This document shows positions 22,599 through 35,025 of a stretch of 64,000 bases of DNA, piece by piece. How positions within the stretch are numbered: position 1 is the first letter of the stretch; every line of letters begins with the position of its first letter. This DNA comes from Amphiduros pacificus (taxonomy: Eukaryota > Annelida > Polychaeta > Phyllodocida > Hesionidae): NCBI GenBank assembly GCA_949316495.1, contig OX439012.1:9438049-9502048 (forward strand), written 5' to 3'. Under the pieces are notes generated by a model, which was not told where the DNA came from, ran no database searches, and was given only the letters and a program-made list of their open reading frames with translations. Made by a program: the position numbers and the translations under genes.

Positions 22599-25581
22599 TG
22601 ACCGATGTGATTTTATAAATGAAATGATTAATGAATATGACCCAGATATAATTCTATTGCAGGAACATTGGACAATAAAATCTAAGATGAACAATGTATT
22701 GAGAAGCATTAATGACTCATATTTAGCTGATGGTGTTGCAGCAACACATGCAAATGAGCTTTTGATAGGGAGGCCTAAAGGTGGTCTTGGTGTATTGTGG
22801 AAAAAGAACATGTTTGATATTTGTGCTTTTAAAACAATACCAAATACGGACAGAGCATGTGCATTGGAGATAAATTGTGGTGATAAGTGCTTTGTGTGTA
22901 TAAATGTGTATATGCCTATTGATAATCAGAGCAAGACCCATGTATCTGATGAATTTCTAGAGACAATGGATGCTATAGAGATGTTTATAGAACAATGTAA
23001 TGGTAAATGTACTATTATTGGTGGTGATATGAATATGGACATGGGCAGACACAATGCACATGACATTTATTTCAGAGATTTCAGCCAAAGACAGAAGTTA
23101 TTATATACTTTTGATCTGCCTGTTGCTGATAAAGGTTTTACATATCATGATCCATATAATAATTGTTTTTCATGTATAGATCATTTCAGTGCAAATCCTG
23201 TATTATGTGATGCTGTGGTGAGTGTTCAGAGGTGTAGACATGCCTTAAAAGCATCACATCACCTGCCTGTAATTGTTGAAATGATGATTGACACAACAAG
23301 GCATGTTATAACAGAACCTGAGGAGGTGCATAATGTGCCTATTGCATGGCATAAAGTGGACACATATCATCAGAACAGATATAAATGTGAACAAGAAACA
23401 CTGTTACAGGATGTGTGTATACCACCAGCAGCAATGTGTAAAGATGTGATGTGTGAGAACCCTGATCATAGGAGAGACATAGATCAATGGTGTGAGCAAT
23501 TGATAAACTGTTGTCTGGAATCAGATAGAGTGCTCCCACTGTTAAACTGAAGAAAAGCAAAAGACCTTACTGGACAAGTGAGGTGAAGCCTTATAGAGAT
23601 GAAAATTTGTTTTGGCATAATATATGGAAACAGAATGGTGAACCAAAGACTGGTGTTATATATGAATGTATGAGAAACGCCAAGAGACAGTATCTATATG
23701 CGAATAGAAGGAATAAACGCAATATAGACCAGAAAAGAAAGGAGAGAATGGCAGAAGCCATATCAGAAAACAGATTACGTGACTTTTATCGTGAGATAAG
23801 AAAGTTGGAACCAAGAGGTGGAACTGCACCATCAGTTGATGGTAAAGTTGACCCACAGGATATAGCAGAAACCTTTGCTGACAAATACAGTGCACTGTAC
23901 AACTCTGTGCCTTCTAGTGATGAGACTATGGCTGAGATCATAGACTGTCATAGACTGTGTCAGACAGAACTGTAGTCAGACAGAAGATGGGCGTGTGGTG
24001 ACAAATGAGCAAGTAGAGAAAGCCATTACATATTTAAAAGCCAACAAAGCAGATGGTGATAAGGGACTGATATCTAATCACCTGTTGATATCTTGTGATA
24101 TGTTCAAGGAGCATGTTGCTCAACTTTTCACTGCTGTGTTTACACATGGATACCAGCCTAAAGATGTGTTAATGGGAACTATAGCATCTATACCAAAAGA
24201 CAGCAGAGGTAATCTGTGTGTTGGAACCAAGTACAGGGGAATTGTGTTGTGTAGCTCATTGGCTAAACTTATGGATATTACCATCATAATGGAGTATAAT
24301 GAATTGCTTATTACAAGTGAGATGCAGTATGCTTTTAAAGACAGTCACAGCACTACCATGTGTACACTGGTGCTCAAAGAGACTGTTAGATATTATATGA
24401 GTAATGACTCAGAAATTTATGCATGTTTTATTGATGCTACAAAAGCATTTGACCGAGTTAGATATGACAAACTATTTAGTGTTTTGATGCGCAGAGGAAT
24501 GCCACCAATTATACTTCGTGCATTGCTGGATATGTACCAAAGGCAGCAGTTGAGAACAGTGTGGAGAGGTCAGCACTCACAACATTTCAGAACGATAAAT
24601 GGAATTAGACAAGGTGGAGTGATTTCACCAGTGATGTTCTGCATTTATATGGATGAACTACTCATGAAATTGGAAACAGAGCAGCATGGGTGCTGGATAG
24701 GAGAAAATTTTCTAGGTGCCATTGGATATGCTGATGATCTGACAGTTATGAGTCCCACTGCAGATGGGCTGCGTAGAATGATAGAAACATGTGAAGCCTT
24801 TGGAAAGGAATACAGCATGGAATACAACCCCAAAAAGACTGTATGTGTCTTGTTCAGTAAAAGGAAGAGGAAGAAGAAGGTGCCAGAAATTAAGTTAAAG
24901 GGAGTATCCTTGGAATGGACTGAGAGTGTCAAACATCTTGGTAACCATATTGATGCTGATTTGCATGAAGTGACAGAGATAAGGATGAAGAGAAGTGATC
25001 TAGTGGGTCGTGTGAACAGCATGATTGTGTCACTTGGTAAAAGTAAAGATGCTATTACGAAGAAAGTATTTAATTCACAGTGCGCACATTTCTATGGTGC
25101 CCAAGCCTGGTCTTTTGAGGATAGACATGTGAAAGACTTTCAGATTATGTGGAATAGATGTGTCAGAAGAGTGCTGTGCCTACCGTATATGACACACACT
25201 AGGTTTCTGCCTCACATTTTAGATGTTCCTAGTGCCATGGACCAGATTTACTGTAGATTTCTTAATATGGTGAATGAAATGAAGAAGTCAAACAACAGAC
25301 GAGTATGTTATGTAGCAAGGATGGCTGCTGCAACTGCTAGGAGTATAATGGGCTCAAACATAAGGATCATTGCCAAAAGGATAAACTGTGATATTGATCA
25401 TGTTATGACAAGAGGGAACTATATTCTTAAGAATGTCTACATGTCTGAATGCTCTGCACAGGATCAGGTGGCATTGGATATGATTTCAGAATTGAGAGAT
25501 GCACTGAGAAATGATGTGAATATTAATGGTTTTACATTTACAGAATTAAATGACTTGCTTGATTATGTATGTACCCAGTGA
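22552..25581 (+). CDS. LINE ORF2: APE endonuclease and reverse transcriptase, two frameshifts
   Basis: Starts MENIKILSYNSTGL. The endonuclease keeps the expected residues: LLQEHW, NVYMPID, IIGGDMNMD, CIDHF and SHHLPV. A frameshift near 23,545 leads to a linker (KRPYWTSEVKPYRDEN), and a second near 23,980, inside a small local duplication of CATAGACTGT / CAGACAGAA, leads to the RT. The RT has FIDATKAFDRV, GIRQGGVISPVMFCIYMDEL and the catalytic YADD (about 24,727), then a ~250-residue C-terminal domain. All catalytic motifs are present, so only the two frame changes mark it as dead in this copy. Confidence 0.88.
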
Positions 25582-25710
25582 TTTTATTGCGGTTTTATAG
25601 TGTTTTATCTAGTCATCTTTTAATCTGAAAAGCATGTAAATAAAACTATACCTTTTTTTTGTGTAAAAAAGTGTATGAATAAAATATTTTATAATAAAAT
25701 AACACATTTT

Positions 25711-27053
25711 TTTTTCTTTTTGTTTTCGACCATAACATTTGTTCTGGAAATATTTTTACAATTTTTATATGTCAACAATACCTGTTTTTTTTCGCTTCTG
25801 CTATACTTTTCCCTTCCCACTCCGGCATTTGGCCTGGCCCATTATCCCATTACCCTTGCTTATCCTTTAACATCTTGTCACTTCTGAATACCCCTATCAC
25901 AAACGTGTTTCATTACGGTACCTCACCGGTCCGTAAACGGTTTATTACCCTTTATCTCCCCCACATGTTCGCTATGGTCCATACAGATAATGTCCTTAAA
26001 ATTCTTTGTTCCTCACACAGTGTTTTTCTAATTTTTGAAATATCACAAGTTCATGTTTAGCACCATTTCTATGATCCATGGCTTCAGGCGCCGTTCTCAC
26101 ATATGTTCCATTCGCAATTGTTTGTTACAATTTAGTACTTTATGGCTTTGAACTCTCACACCAAGTTCCATAATTATTTACCGTTTTATTTTAATCGTTT
26201 TTCCTTGCATCAATTCACATGTTGCTTTAGGCAGACACATTGTGTCTAGCGGTTTCACACCATTTACGGTTCACGTCGCCTCACATTTTACAAGTGTCAT
26301 TTTCCAATTTTATGACTGTTTCTCTTGGCATTCACTTTTGTACATGTGTAGGAACCAGCCTTCACACGCCCAATAGTTCACATTCCATGCCCTTTTTGTC
26401 ACTCCGATAGTCCTTCATTACTGACCCACGACACCTCAGGTTTTTCTTTTTGAAGAACGTCTGCCTTGTTCAGCTTTTTATGAGCAAAACTAATATTGTT
26501 GGAACAGTTACATCTCACTTCTGCGCTTTCTCTCATTGTGGGATACGGCAAGCTCTGTTTCTGATCTGTCATCACTTTGTATGTCGTGTATTCTCATGAC
26601 GGTTACTCAGGATGATTCAGATTCTCAGTCTCGTGGTGCTTGATTGCATCAGGCACTGATTAACGATGCGCATGTTCGTTTCTTCTCTGGAGGTTCTTTG
26701 GAATGACAAATTACCTTTCTAACTAGTTCTACAGGTGCTATAAGCAACCATTCATTCATTCATTCCGAAGTTCTTCTTGTAAAAATATGTTCTCAATTTT
26801 GACATAATTTGATTTTTGTTGTTGTTAGAATTGCTACTTTTGGAATTTTCAATTTTGATTTTGAAATTTTGAATTCATTAAGTGTGGCGTCCCAGATGAG
26901 TGGCAGAGGCTTCTCGTTCATTCTCATAACTACAACTATTAAGCAACAATCTTGATAACATACAAATTAATATAACACAACTACATCAAATGTCTAACTC
27001 TAACACAACAAACTACTTAACACTAACATCACTTTCTATCTTTAACGACATTG
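25711..27053 (+). other. Old element, 3' non-coding region
   Basis: Pyrimidine-rich, gene-free DNA corresponding loosely to the giant element's 42.9-44.1 kb (for example the CCCATTACCC...TT.GCATCTGGCC style near 25,830 and a GTG.CG.CC..GATGAG block near 26,885). Divergent; the match is by eye only. Confidence 0.5.
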
Positions 27054-27702
27054 TGTAGGATATAGATTACCTACCTACAGACTCTTATAAACATATATAG
27101 ACAATCACAGACAATCACGATCTTTGGCAAGATACGATAAGGTTTACTGAGTGCTACGTGAGGCCAACAAGTCCAGGCTGATGCAATGCACTACTCGCCG
27201 CAAATAGAGATGACGTTATCTTCCCAGCTACGCAGGCAGGACATGCGCAACCCCGAAGCAGGAGAAGACGCCACGTAGGCAGCCCTCACACAGATGCTCA
27301 GTTTTCCTTAAAAAGGCTCCGCAGCCAGAAGACCAGAATCCACTTGCCTAGAAGATCCACGACACTCAGCTTTGTGACTGCATAGACTTGGGTGTTTTAT
27401 GCATCCTCAGGACTTTGTGAGTATCATGCATTCAGGTATTTCATATGCCTCGCTCTTTGCCATGCCGACCTAGCCAGACTAGTGTATTCAGCACTGTATA
27501 AAGGAGACCCTTGTGCATTGTATACTCTGTGTCTGCAATCCTTATTACCTCCCAACTCAAGGTAGATAGGGTAGCTAGGTTAAGAGCCCCTTTCACAGCC
27601 AGCGAGTATAGCGAGTATAGTATCGAGTATCTGATCCCCGTCCACGACCCCAAATGACGGATGTCCCCTGCACTCACTCAGTACTACTATTAGTACGTAA
27701 CA
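27054..27702 (+). mobile_element. Solo LTR of the older family, 649 bp
   Basis: TGTAGGATATAGATTACCTA to GTACGTAACA. Same family as the LTR at 58,556-59,897. Flanked by ATTG and ATTA, an imperfect 4-bp duplication. No primer-binding site follows it and non-coding old-element DNA lies on both sides, so it is a solo LTR inside the old element rather than its 5' LTR. Confidence 0.8.
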
Positions 27703-28367
27703 ATTATTATTAATACATTCTATTTTACATTCATCTGAGGGAATTAAATGGAAAAAAAAGGCAAGAATAGAAACCCCAAACGTTCCGAAATACATGCCCT
27801 ACCCCAGCCTACTCTACAACCTACCCCAACCTACTCTAGCTGTAGGAGGTTCCCCTCCCCCCTTCTTCTGCCTCCTCCGCATTCTCCCCCTGCGCTGCGC
27901 GCACTGCGCATCTCCACGCCAGCTAGAGCTGAAACATAAAAGACCAATCTTACAGTTACCTCACAGTTGATCACGGCTATTCTCATTTTTACTCTTTGAC
28001 CCTCGATTACATTTTTCTTACACAGGCTATTTCAGTTTTTGTGCCTGTCTTATGAATTCTCATGATTTACCCCATATTACACACTCTCTTTACCATTTTC
28101 AATCCTGATGAATTTTTCCCAATTTCTCCCAATTTTTCTGAAATTTATTATCGACTCTTTCACCCCAGGTCCATTTTTTTTATTTATTCAAATTGTCCAT
28201 TCTATTTACTCATTCACTCCTGTTGAATTTTTCCCAATTTTTTCTGAAATTTATTCCTAACTCTCTCACCCCATATACGTTTTTTATTCTGCCCCTTCAA
28301 TTATCCATTCTACTCTCTCATTTATTCCTGATGAATTTTTCCGACAAGGAGGTGGACGAGGTCGTGC
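27703..28367 (+). other. Old element, 3' non-coding region up to the giant insertion
   Basis: Pyrimidine-rich DNA with repeated CCCAATTT.TTCTGAAATTTATT phrases. It ends in GGAGGTGGAC GAGGTC, the left half of an inverted repeat that is completed at 54,187-54,199 beyond the giant element. Confidence 0.6.
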
Positions 28368-29105
28368 TGTAGGATATAGAATACACACCCAGAGACTCTT
28401 GGAAATATATAGACATTCATAGACAATAACACGATACTGATGGTTGATGAGTCACCATAACCACCACTCCGTGAAAGCCACGTGTAGGACGGACGAGCCG
28501 AAGTTGGATACGCAGGCAGGAGTCCATTTGATGACGCGTGAGGAAGCCACGTAGGCAACCACACACAGATGATGCGGGGTGGCCCCTTAAAAGAGATGCG
28601 CAACCGTGAACCCGGGCTCTCAGCCAGCTGCAGTTCAGCCCAGCAGCTCTCCCAGTACGGACCCCAGTCTCGGAGCCAAGAAGGAGATCAACGACCACTT
28701 GCCACGGAAGATCCATGACTCTCAGTATCATGACCACATAGACTCGGGTGTTTAGCATATAGTCAGGGTTTCATAAGTATCATGCAAAGTTGGTAATTCA
28801 CATGCCTCGCTCATTGCCATGCCGGCCTAGCCAGACAAGCAGGAATCACAGCACTGAATAAAGGTAACTATTACACTGTGTATATCCTGTGTCTGCAGTC
28901 CTTACTTCCCGTCATTATTATGAGGGTATGACATGATAGCTAGGATCCGTGCCCGAACTCACAGCCAGCGAGGCAGCGAGCTATGGTTAACAAGTACAGT
29001 ACAGTACGATAGAGTAGGACAGATTAGAGTATCTATCTATTTGGTAGAGTATTGATCCCCCGTCCACGTCCCCCAACGACGGATACTCTCCATTAGTGGG
29101 TAACA
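28368..29105 (+). repeat. 5' LTR of the giant element
   Basis: TGTAGG...GTAACA. It contains a TTAAAA box (about 28,586), a poly(A) signal AATAAA at 28,857-28,862 and a CTGTGTCTGCAGTCC block shared by all LTRs in the window. Confidence 0.95.
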
Positions 29106-29108
29106 ATA

Positions 29109-29133
29109 TGGTGGAGAATATCCGAATCGATCC
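29109..29133 (+). promoter_or_regulatory. Putative tRNA primer-binding site
   Basis: Three bases after the LTR comes TGGTGGAGAATATCCG followed by AATCGATCC. The spacing fits the complement of a tRNA 3' end (CCA, 7-base acceptor strand, 5-base T stem, T loop). I could not assign the tRNA species. Confidence 0.65.
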
Positions 29134-29159
29134 ATGGCTTTGAGCGTTGCTGATACTGT

Positions 29160-30842
29160 ATGGAGATCCTGACCGCCGCCCTGTTACTTGAATATAAGTC
29201 TATGTTGCTCCGGTCTTCTAAAAAGCTTTCCACCAAGCTGCAAGTGGCTCGTGATCCTCCGTTAGCTGAAGACGATTCTACATCTGCAGGTGAGTTTGAT
29301 TTACTTTTCCAAGATTCCTCCGAGAGGCAAAATGATCTCGTGAGTGGTTCCGTACGCGTGGAACCCCCCTCTAGCCCTTCCTTGTCAGATCTCAACTCTT
29401 CTTCGGGTGTGCACACTTCCCCGTCTTTTAGTGGTAGCAAGGCTCCTTTGTCTCATACATCTGCCAGTACAGGCAGCACTTCCCCGCTTCACCCTCGCGC
29501 TTCTATCTCATCTGATTCCGACTCAGATTCAGACGTGCAATTCGGCCCCTTTCTCGTCGCAGAGAACGAACGGGAAGCTTTCCTGCTACCAAAGGCGCCC
29601 ATCAAGTTTGCTAACCCTGACAATTCGGGTCCTGACCGCTCCCGATCCCCCTCAGTAGAGATGGCTGAAGGCGAGAATGTACAAGAGATGCTACATCAAA
29701 TTATAGACCACTTGCGTAGTGTTGATATTGCCGGTGCCCAGACTGACATTGTGGACATGTTGAATGCACAGTCGAAAGATAACAAGATCCACCAACAGAG
29801 ACAAGGTTCTAAGTCGCTTCTTCCCCCCCCATTTTATGGTAGATCCACGGATGACCCACTCCGTTTCATGAATAAATTTCTTACTTACACCCAACTTTCC
29901 CATACCTCCGCAGAATTGAAAGTGCCCGCTTGTCGCATGTTGCTACATGGCGCAGCTGACGTTTGGTATCTCTCCCTGCCCCCAGACGTCACTAGCTCTT
30001 GGGATTCTTTCTATGCAGCCTTTGTCAAGTTTTTCGGTAGCGAGACAAACGCTTGGCTGCTCGAGCAATCATTAGACGCTAGGACTCAGAAAAAGAAAGA
30101 ATCTGCTGAAACATACATCAATGATGTCCTCAGTCAGTGTCAGAGGTTGCAAAAAGATGATATGGAAACTAAGAAAATATTGGTTAGGGGTCTCCTTCCT
30201 AGCCTCAAAGCTTTTGTGGTGGGAAAATCGCCTAAAACACTTGATGACACCATTGAGCAAATTAAGTTAGCCGAAACAGTTTGCACAATGACTAGTGATT
30301 CCTCCATCACTTTAAATGGGTTAGATTCACCACCTGACCCTACGTCTCAGTTTTTGGTACAGCAATTCTCCACCTTGGCTGCCCTCCGTGAAGAGGTCGC
30401 TGATGTTGGGAAAGGGCTACATAGGCTTGGCAACCGTCCGGAAGAGGGCGACTCTTTCTGTTTTTTCTGTAGAAACTCCGGTCATTGGATCAGAGATTGC
30501 AAGGCGCGCCATGACTGCAGTTTTTGTGGACGAGACTCTCACCTGTCTATCTTCTGCCCCGACAAATTCCGTGCTTCCCGTGACCAGGCCCCCCGTACCC
30601 CCCCGCGGTCAGATAACCGTTCCAATCGCCCTACTGGCCGTTTCGAGACCGGGTATGGTCGAGACCGTTATGAACAGAGTAATAGTAGAAACAGTTTGCG
30701 CCCATCCCAAAATAGACCTTATTCAAACAACAGGCAGGGAAGTGATGGTAGATATAATTCGAACCGCCCCCCCTACAATGACCAACGCCGTTCGGGGCCA
30801 AGACAGGACAGTGGGCCTCAATATCGGCAGGAAAACTACTAA
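29160..30842 (+). CDS. gag: Gag of the giant Gypsy element
   Basis: 560 residues. A Ser-rich acidic N-terminus (about 1-170) is followed by a retrotransposon Gag capsid region (about 220-380, with MLLHGAADVWYLSLP and ETYINDVLSQCQRL). Two CCHC zinc knuckles lie at about 432-463 (CFFCRNSGHWIRDC and CSFCGRDSHLSIFC, both C-x2-C-x4-H-x4-C), then an Arg/Asn/Gln-rich basic tail. It packages the element's RNA in virus-like particles. The frame is open throughout. The start ATG lies 54 bases after the LTR. Confidence 0.95.
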   Translation: MEILTAALLLEYKSMLLRSSKKLSTKLQVARDPPLAEDDSTSAGEFDLLFQDSSERQNDLVSGSVRVEPPSSPSLSDLNSSSGVHTSPSFSGSKAPLSHTSASTGSTSPLHPRASISSDSDSDSDVQFGPFLVAENEREAFLLPKAPIKFANPDNSGPDRSRSPSVEMAEGENVQEMLHQIIDHLRSVDIAGAQTDIVDMLNAQSKDNKIHQQRQGSKSLLPPPFYGRSTDDPLRFMNKFLTYTQLSHTSAELKVPACRMLLHGAADVWYLSLPPDVTSSWDSFYAAFVKFFGSETNAWLLEQSLDARTQKKKESAETYINDVLSQCQRLQKDDMETKKILVRGLLPSLKAFVVGKSPKTLDDTIEQIKLAETVCTMTSDSSITLNGLDSPPDPTSQFLVQQFSTLAALREEVADVGKGLHRLGNRPEEGDSFCFFCRNSGHWIRDCKARHDCSFCGRDSHLSIFCPDKFRASRDQAPRTPPRSDNRSNRPTGRFETGYGRDRYEQSNSRNSLRPSQNRPYSNNRQGSDGRYNSNRPPYNDQRRSGPRQDSGPQYRQENY

Positions 30843-30922
30843 CTCCTGTCCCGCCCCGTGAGCCACGTGATAGGAGTATTAGTTCGTTTAATATCGCAAT
30901 AAAACATAGTAAATCAGACATA

Positions 30923-33900
30923 TTGAACGAGGTTCACTGTTACTTTGCAAAGATGTCCCCTCATTCCCTTGACTCACATGACGATCCCTTGATCTCCGCC
31001 TGCCCCGCCTCTGTACCACTAGATACCCCTGTCCTTTTGAACAATGATATAAAATTCTTCCCTCTCTCTCCTGATGGCCGCATCGCGACAAAAACAAAGT
31101 TTAGCACTATAGATGCCTTACTAGACTCCGGAGCACAACGTAGCATCATCACGCTTGCCTCCGTACATGCTTTCTGTCCTGACGACTCATTCCCACGACA
31201 AACATCGGCCAGCAAGATTGTTGTGGTTGCAGAGGGCAGCTCAGTCCCTATCCACTTTCAAACCCATCTTAACCTACTCATCGGTGATCAAGAGTGTCTT
31301 ATCTGTTTCCAGGTGGTCCCTGACTTACAATATCCCGTTATACTGGGGCGAGATTTTTTTACAGCTTATGGCGTAGTCCTTGACTTCGCTCAACGCGGTG
31401 TTGCCTTCAAATTGTCCCCGAAATTACGTCTTTCCGAGACAATCAGAATTCCTGCCAAGTCTGAATTTATAACTCACGCTCGCCTCAAACCTAGTAATCT
31501 GTCCGGCCTTTTAGGTGTTTGCACTATGGATGGTGAATTACCCTCCTACCCTGAGGTTGCCATGGCAAGAGTTTTTGCTACTGTCCACGACGATCAGAGC
31601 GTCCCCGTACGCTTAATGAATATGGCCGATAATGCTGTCACCTTACCGAAGGGCGTTGCAGTCGGCTATTTCGACCCCATTCCTCTCGGTTCTGAGCCGC
31701 AAGAGCTCCCTACTTAAGACTTCACATGGGGAACCCCTGACGCTGACACCGCAACTGATATAGAATTAGCTCCCATTTCGGCGTCTCCTGCCGACCCTGA
31801 CCCCCATCATAAAATTGACCTTACAAATTCTGATCTGTCATCTACCCAGAAAGATTCCCTGAAACGTCTCATTTCATCTTTTGTGACATATTCACGACCC
31901 GTGATGGCGAATTCGGTGACACAAATGTTGTACAACATACTATTTACCTCAAAGGGTCGGTTAGTCCCATCAAGCTACGGCCATACCGTGCCGGTTATAA
32001 ACAACGGGGTATTATTGACAAAGAGGTACAACGCCTCCTAGACAAGGACATTATTAGACCCTCCAATAGTCCATGGGCTTTCCCAGCCGTTCTAGTTGAG
32101 AAGCCTGCCCAAGATGGCACTGTCTCGTACCGTATGTGCATAGATTTTCGGAAACTTAATGAAGTCACCGTGCCGGACTCTTTTCCGTTGCCACATATTC
32201 AAGACACCTTGGACAGCTTGGGGGCTCGTAGATTAACACACATAAGCACACTTGACCTCATGGGCGGGTTCCACCAAGTAAGCGTTCACCCCGACTCCCG
32301 ACCCCTGACCGCTTTCATCACCCATCGTGGTCTTTACGAATATAAACGCCTTCCGTTTGGTGTTATCAACGGACCCCCAACATTCCAACGTCTCATGGAA
32401 ACCGTGTTACAGGGCCTCTCTGACCTCTGCCTCATATATTTAGACGATGTCCTGGTCCATAGCCCCTCCTTTGAGCGCCACCTGACCGATCTTACACGTG
32501 TTTTCACGCGTTTCCGTAAGGCTAAATTGAAGCTCCGCACTGACAAATGTTTTTTTGCAAAAAAACAAGTTAAATACCTTGGCCACATCATATCTAAAAA
32601 CGGTATAGAAGTGGATACCTCGAAAACTACGGCCGTTGACGAATACCCTGTGCCCACCTCTTGCAAGGACGTACGAGCCTTTCTGGGCCTGTCAGGTTAC
32701 TACCGTCGGTTTGTGCAGGGATATGCAAAAATTGCTCAGCCGCTTAATATTCTCACGAGTAAAAAGAGCACGTTTGAATGGGACAAAATAAAACAGGCTG
32801 CCTTTGACTCTCTTAAGGCGAAATTGGTTTCGGCCCCGATACTGGCTTTCCCTCGCATTGAACCCGATAACCCATTCATTATCACAACGGATGCCAGTCT
32901 TTTTGCGATCGGGAACGTTTTAAGTCAATTACAGGATGGTTCCGAACGTGTCATTGCTTATGGTGGCCGAGCCCTAAACGCCGCTGAACAAAATTATACA
33001 TGCACCGAGCGGGAATGCCTCAGCATCATTGCTGCTTGTAAACAACATGAGCCATATCTTAAATACGAGAAATTCACTATAGTGACTGACCACTCTGCTC
33101 TACAGTGGCTATTTCGTTCGGAACCTAAAGGCCGCCTGGGAAGGTGGATGTTGACCCTGCAACAATTTCGTTATGAGATTGTCCACAAACAAGGGAAATC
33201 GATCCCGCACGCCGACAGCCTCAGTCGTCGCACATATCCGTTGCAACCAGAACCCACCCCAGAGCTGGAGCTTAAATTAGCTGCTGTCTCTGACCTGCCA
33301 CCCGATATTGACCCCTCACCAGTCCCCCCTGATGAGGCTGCTCAATGCTTGTCTGATCTTAACCAGTCATCCGGCACCTTGTACACCTTCGGTGACATTG
33401 GTGCGAAACAATCTTCCGATCCCTCCCTTCAGTCCTTCATCAAGTATTTCAAATCAGCTCACCTCCCTTCTACCCAGCGTGAGGCCCGCAAACTCCTTGC
33501 GCAGGTAGACGATTATTATTTACAAGAAGATGTTTTATTTCACTTATACGTGACCCCAGGTAAAGGCCCGGCCAAGGACCGTTGCAAAACTCAACTGGTT
33601 ATCCCGCCCACCCTTCGCCATGATTTACTCGAGGCTTTTCATGATAGCTCGATGGGTGCCCATTTGGGGACTGATAAACTGTATTCTACAATCCGCCAGA
33701 AATATTACTGGCCCGGCATGCATAGCGATATCATGAATTGGGTCCAGTCCTGTCCAGTTTGTAGCAAAACTAGTAAACTCCCAAAGAATAGACAGGGTTC
33801 TCTGCGCCCTATCCCTGTTTCACGCCCCTTTCAGCGGGTTCACACTGATCTTATCGGCCCCCTTCCTAAAACAGACCGCGGTAACAAATATATTCTTGTT

Positions 33901-35025
33901 TTTCAAGACGCTCTCACACGTTTCCCAGAAGCCTTTCCCCTCCCTGATCAGTCAGCCGTCTCGGTGGCGGAGCGCCTCTTTGAAGATATTTGGTGCCGCT
34001 GGGGTAATGTTGAATCTATTGTAAGCGACCGAGGCGGGTGTTACGCTAGCGTTATCGCGGAAGAATTGTGTAAATTAATGCAGGCTCGAAAGGTCATGAC
34101 TACGCCGTACTGCCCTCGTAGCAATGGAATGGCAGAACGGAGTGTTCAGTCTATCTCAAAGAATCTGACACGTCTTTGTCATGATAAACCTACTTCTTGG
34201 GATTTGTTCTTGCCCTCTGCATTGTTCGCCATGCGATCATCGGTTCATCAGGCTACGATGTATAGCCCGTTATTTTTAATGACTGGTCGTGACGCTAAGC
34301 ACCCGTTTGAGACGTCCCTGCCTGACCCTGTGCACCCCAGTCCCTCTGTTAGGCACTATGTGCGCGACATGTTTGAACGTGTTGAGACCGCGCGCAACTG
34401 GGCGAAGGAAAATAACGAAGTCATGCAAGCTAAAATGAAGTCTTATCATGACTCTCGAAATAAAGGCTGGAAGTTTCAAGTTGGTGATAAAGTATGGATT
34501 TACTCTCCTGCCACCAAAGTCCCTGGCCGTAAGCTTAAATCCCCCTACAGTGGCCCATATTACTTGATAGAGCAAACTGCTCCACTCAACTTCAAAGTAT
34601 ATGCCTGTGACACCCATATAGAGCCCAAGTCCTCTATTCATGTTAACAGATTTCGCCCCGTTTCTCCACTGCAATTCGAAGACGGCAATCCACCAGGTGA
34701 CGACCTCAAGGCAGATGCAATCCCACCCTCGGACCTATTGCCGGAAAATGACCCACCAGATCACGGTGATGGTGATGTACCGGCACAAGCTGCCGTCCCG
34801 CCCGACTCTGATGCTGACGACGCGGATGACGAGTCGGATACACAATATGAAATTGAGCGTATTCTGAAGCAGCGTAAGGGCTCACAAGAAATGGAATACT
34901 TGATTAAATGGAAGAATTATAGTTCAAAAGACAATACATGGGAACTGTTTTCCTTCTTGGGAAAAAAGACTCAGGCAGATGTACTTGCCACCCCTCCCCC
35001 TACTGTCCGGGAACGAAAAAAGTGA
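30923..35025 (+). CDS. pol: Pol of the giant Gypsy element: protease, RT, RNase H, integrase, chromodomain
   Basis: In a different frame from gag, as is usual. Order: retropepsin (LDSGAQRS; VILGRDFF), reverse transcriptase (CIDFRKLNEVT, FGVINGPPTFQRLM, catalytic YLDD), RNase H (TTDASLFAIG, TCTERECLSIIAA, TDHSALQWL), integrase with HHCC zinc domain (GAHLGTDKL ... CPVCSKTSK) and D,D-35-E core (HTDLIGPL, SDRGGCY, NGMAERSV), GPY-like module (SPYSGPYYLIE) and a C-terminal chromodomain (YEIERILKQRKGSQ, YLIKWKNYSSKDNTWE). A chromodomain guides insertion to marked chromatin in chromoviruses. Region looks nearly whole, with about one break. Chromodomain together with an envelope gene is an uncommon pairing. 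Confidence 0.94.

Larger units (their letters stand above)
21050..25710 (+). mobile_element. Nearly complete LINE with ORF1 and ORF2
   Basis: Inserted in the old Gypsy element just after its accessory ORFs. A 5' UTR of about 400 bp holds a short duplication (GCTGTAGAGATATATGCGG twice near 21,075-21,115). ORF1 and ORF2 follow, then a ~130-bp 3' UTR ending in AATAAAACTATACC and T-rich DNA. Ends are placed to within a few tens of bases; I found no clear target duplication. The APE endonuclease plus RT layout puts it in the Jockey/CR1/I assemblage, clade unresolved. Fairly young: only about three frameshifts. Confidence 0.85.
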
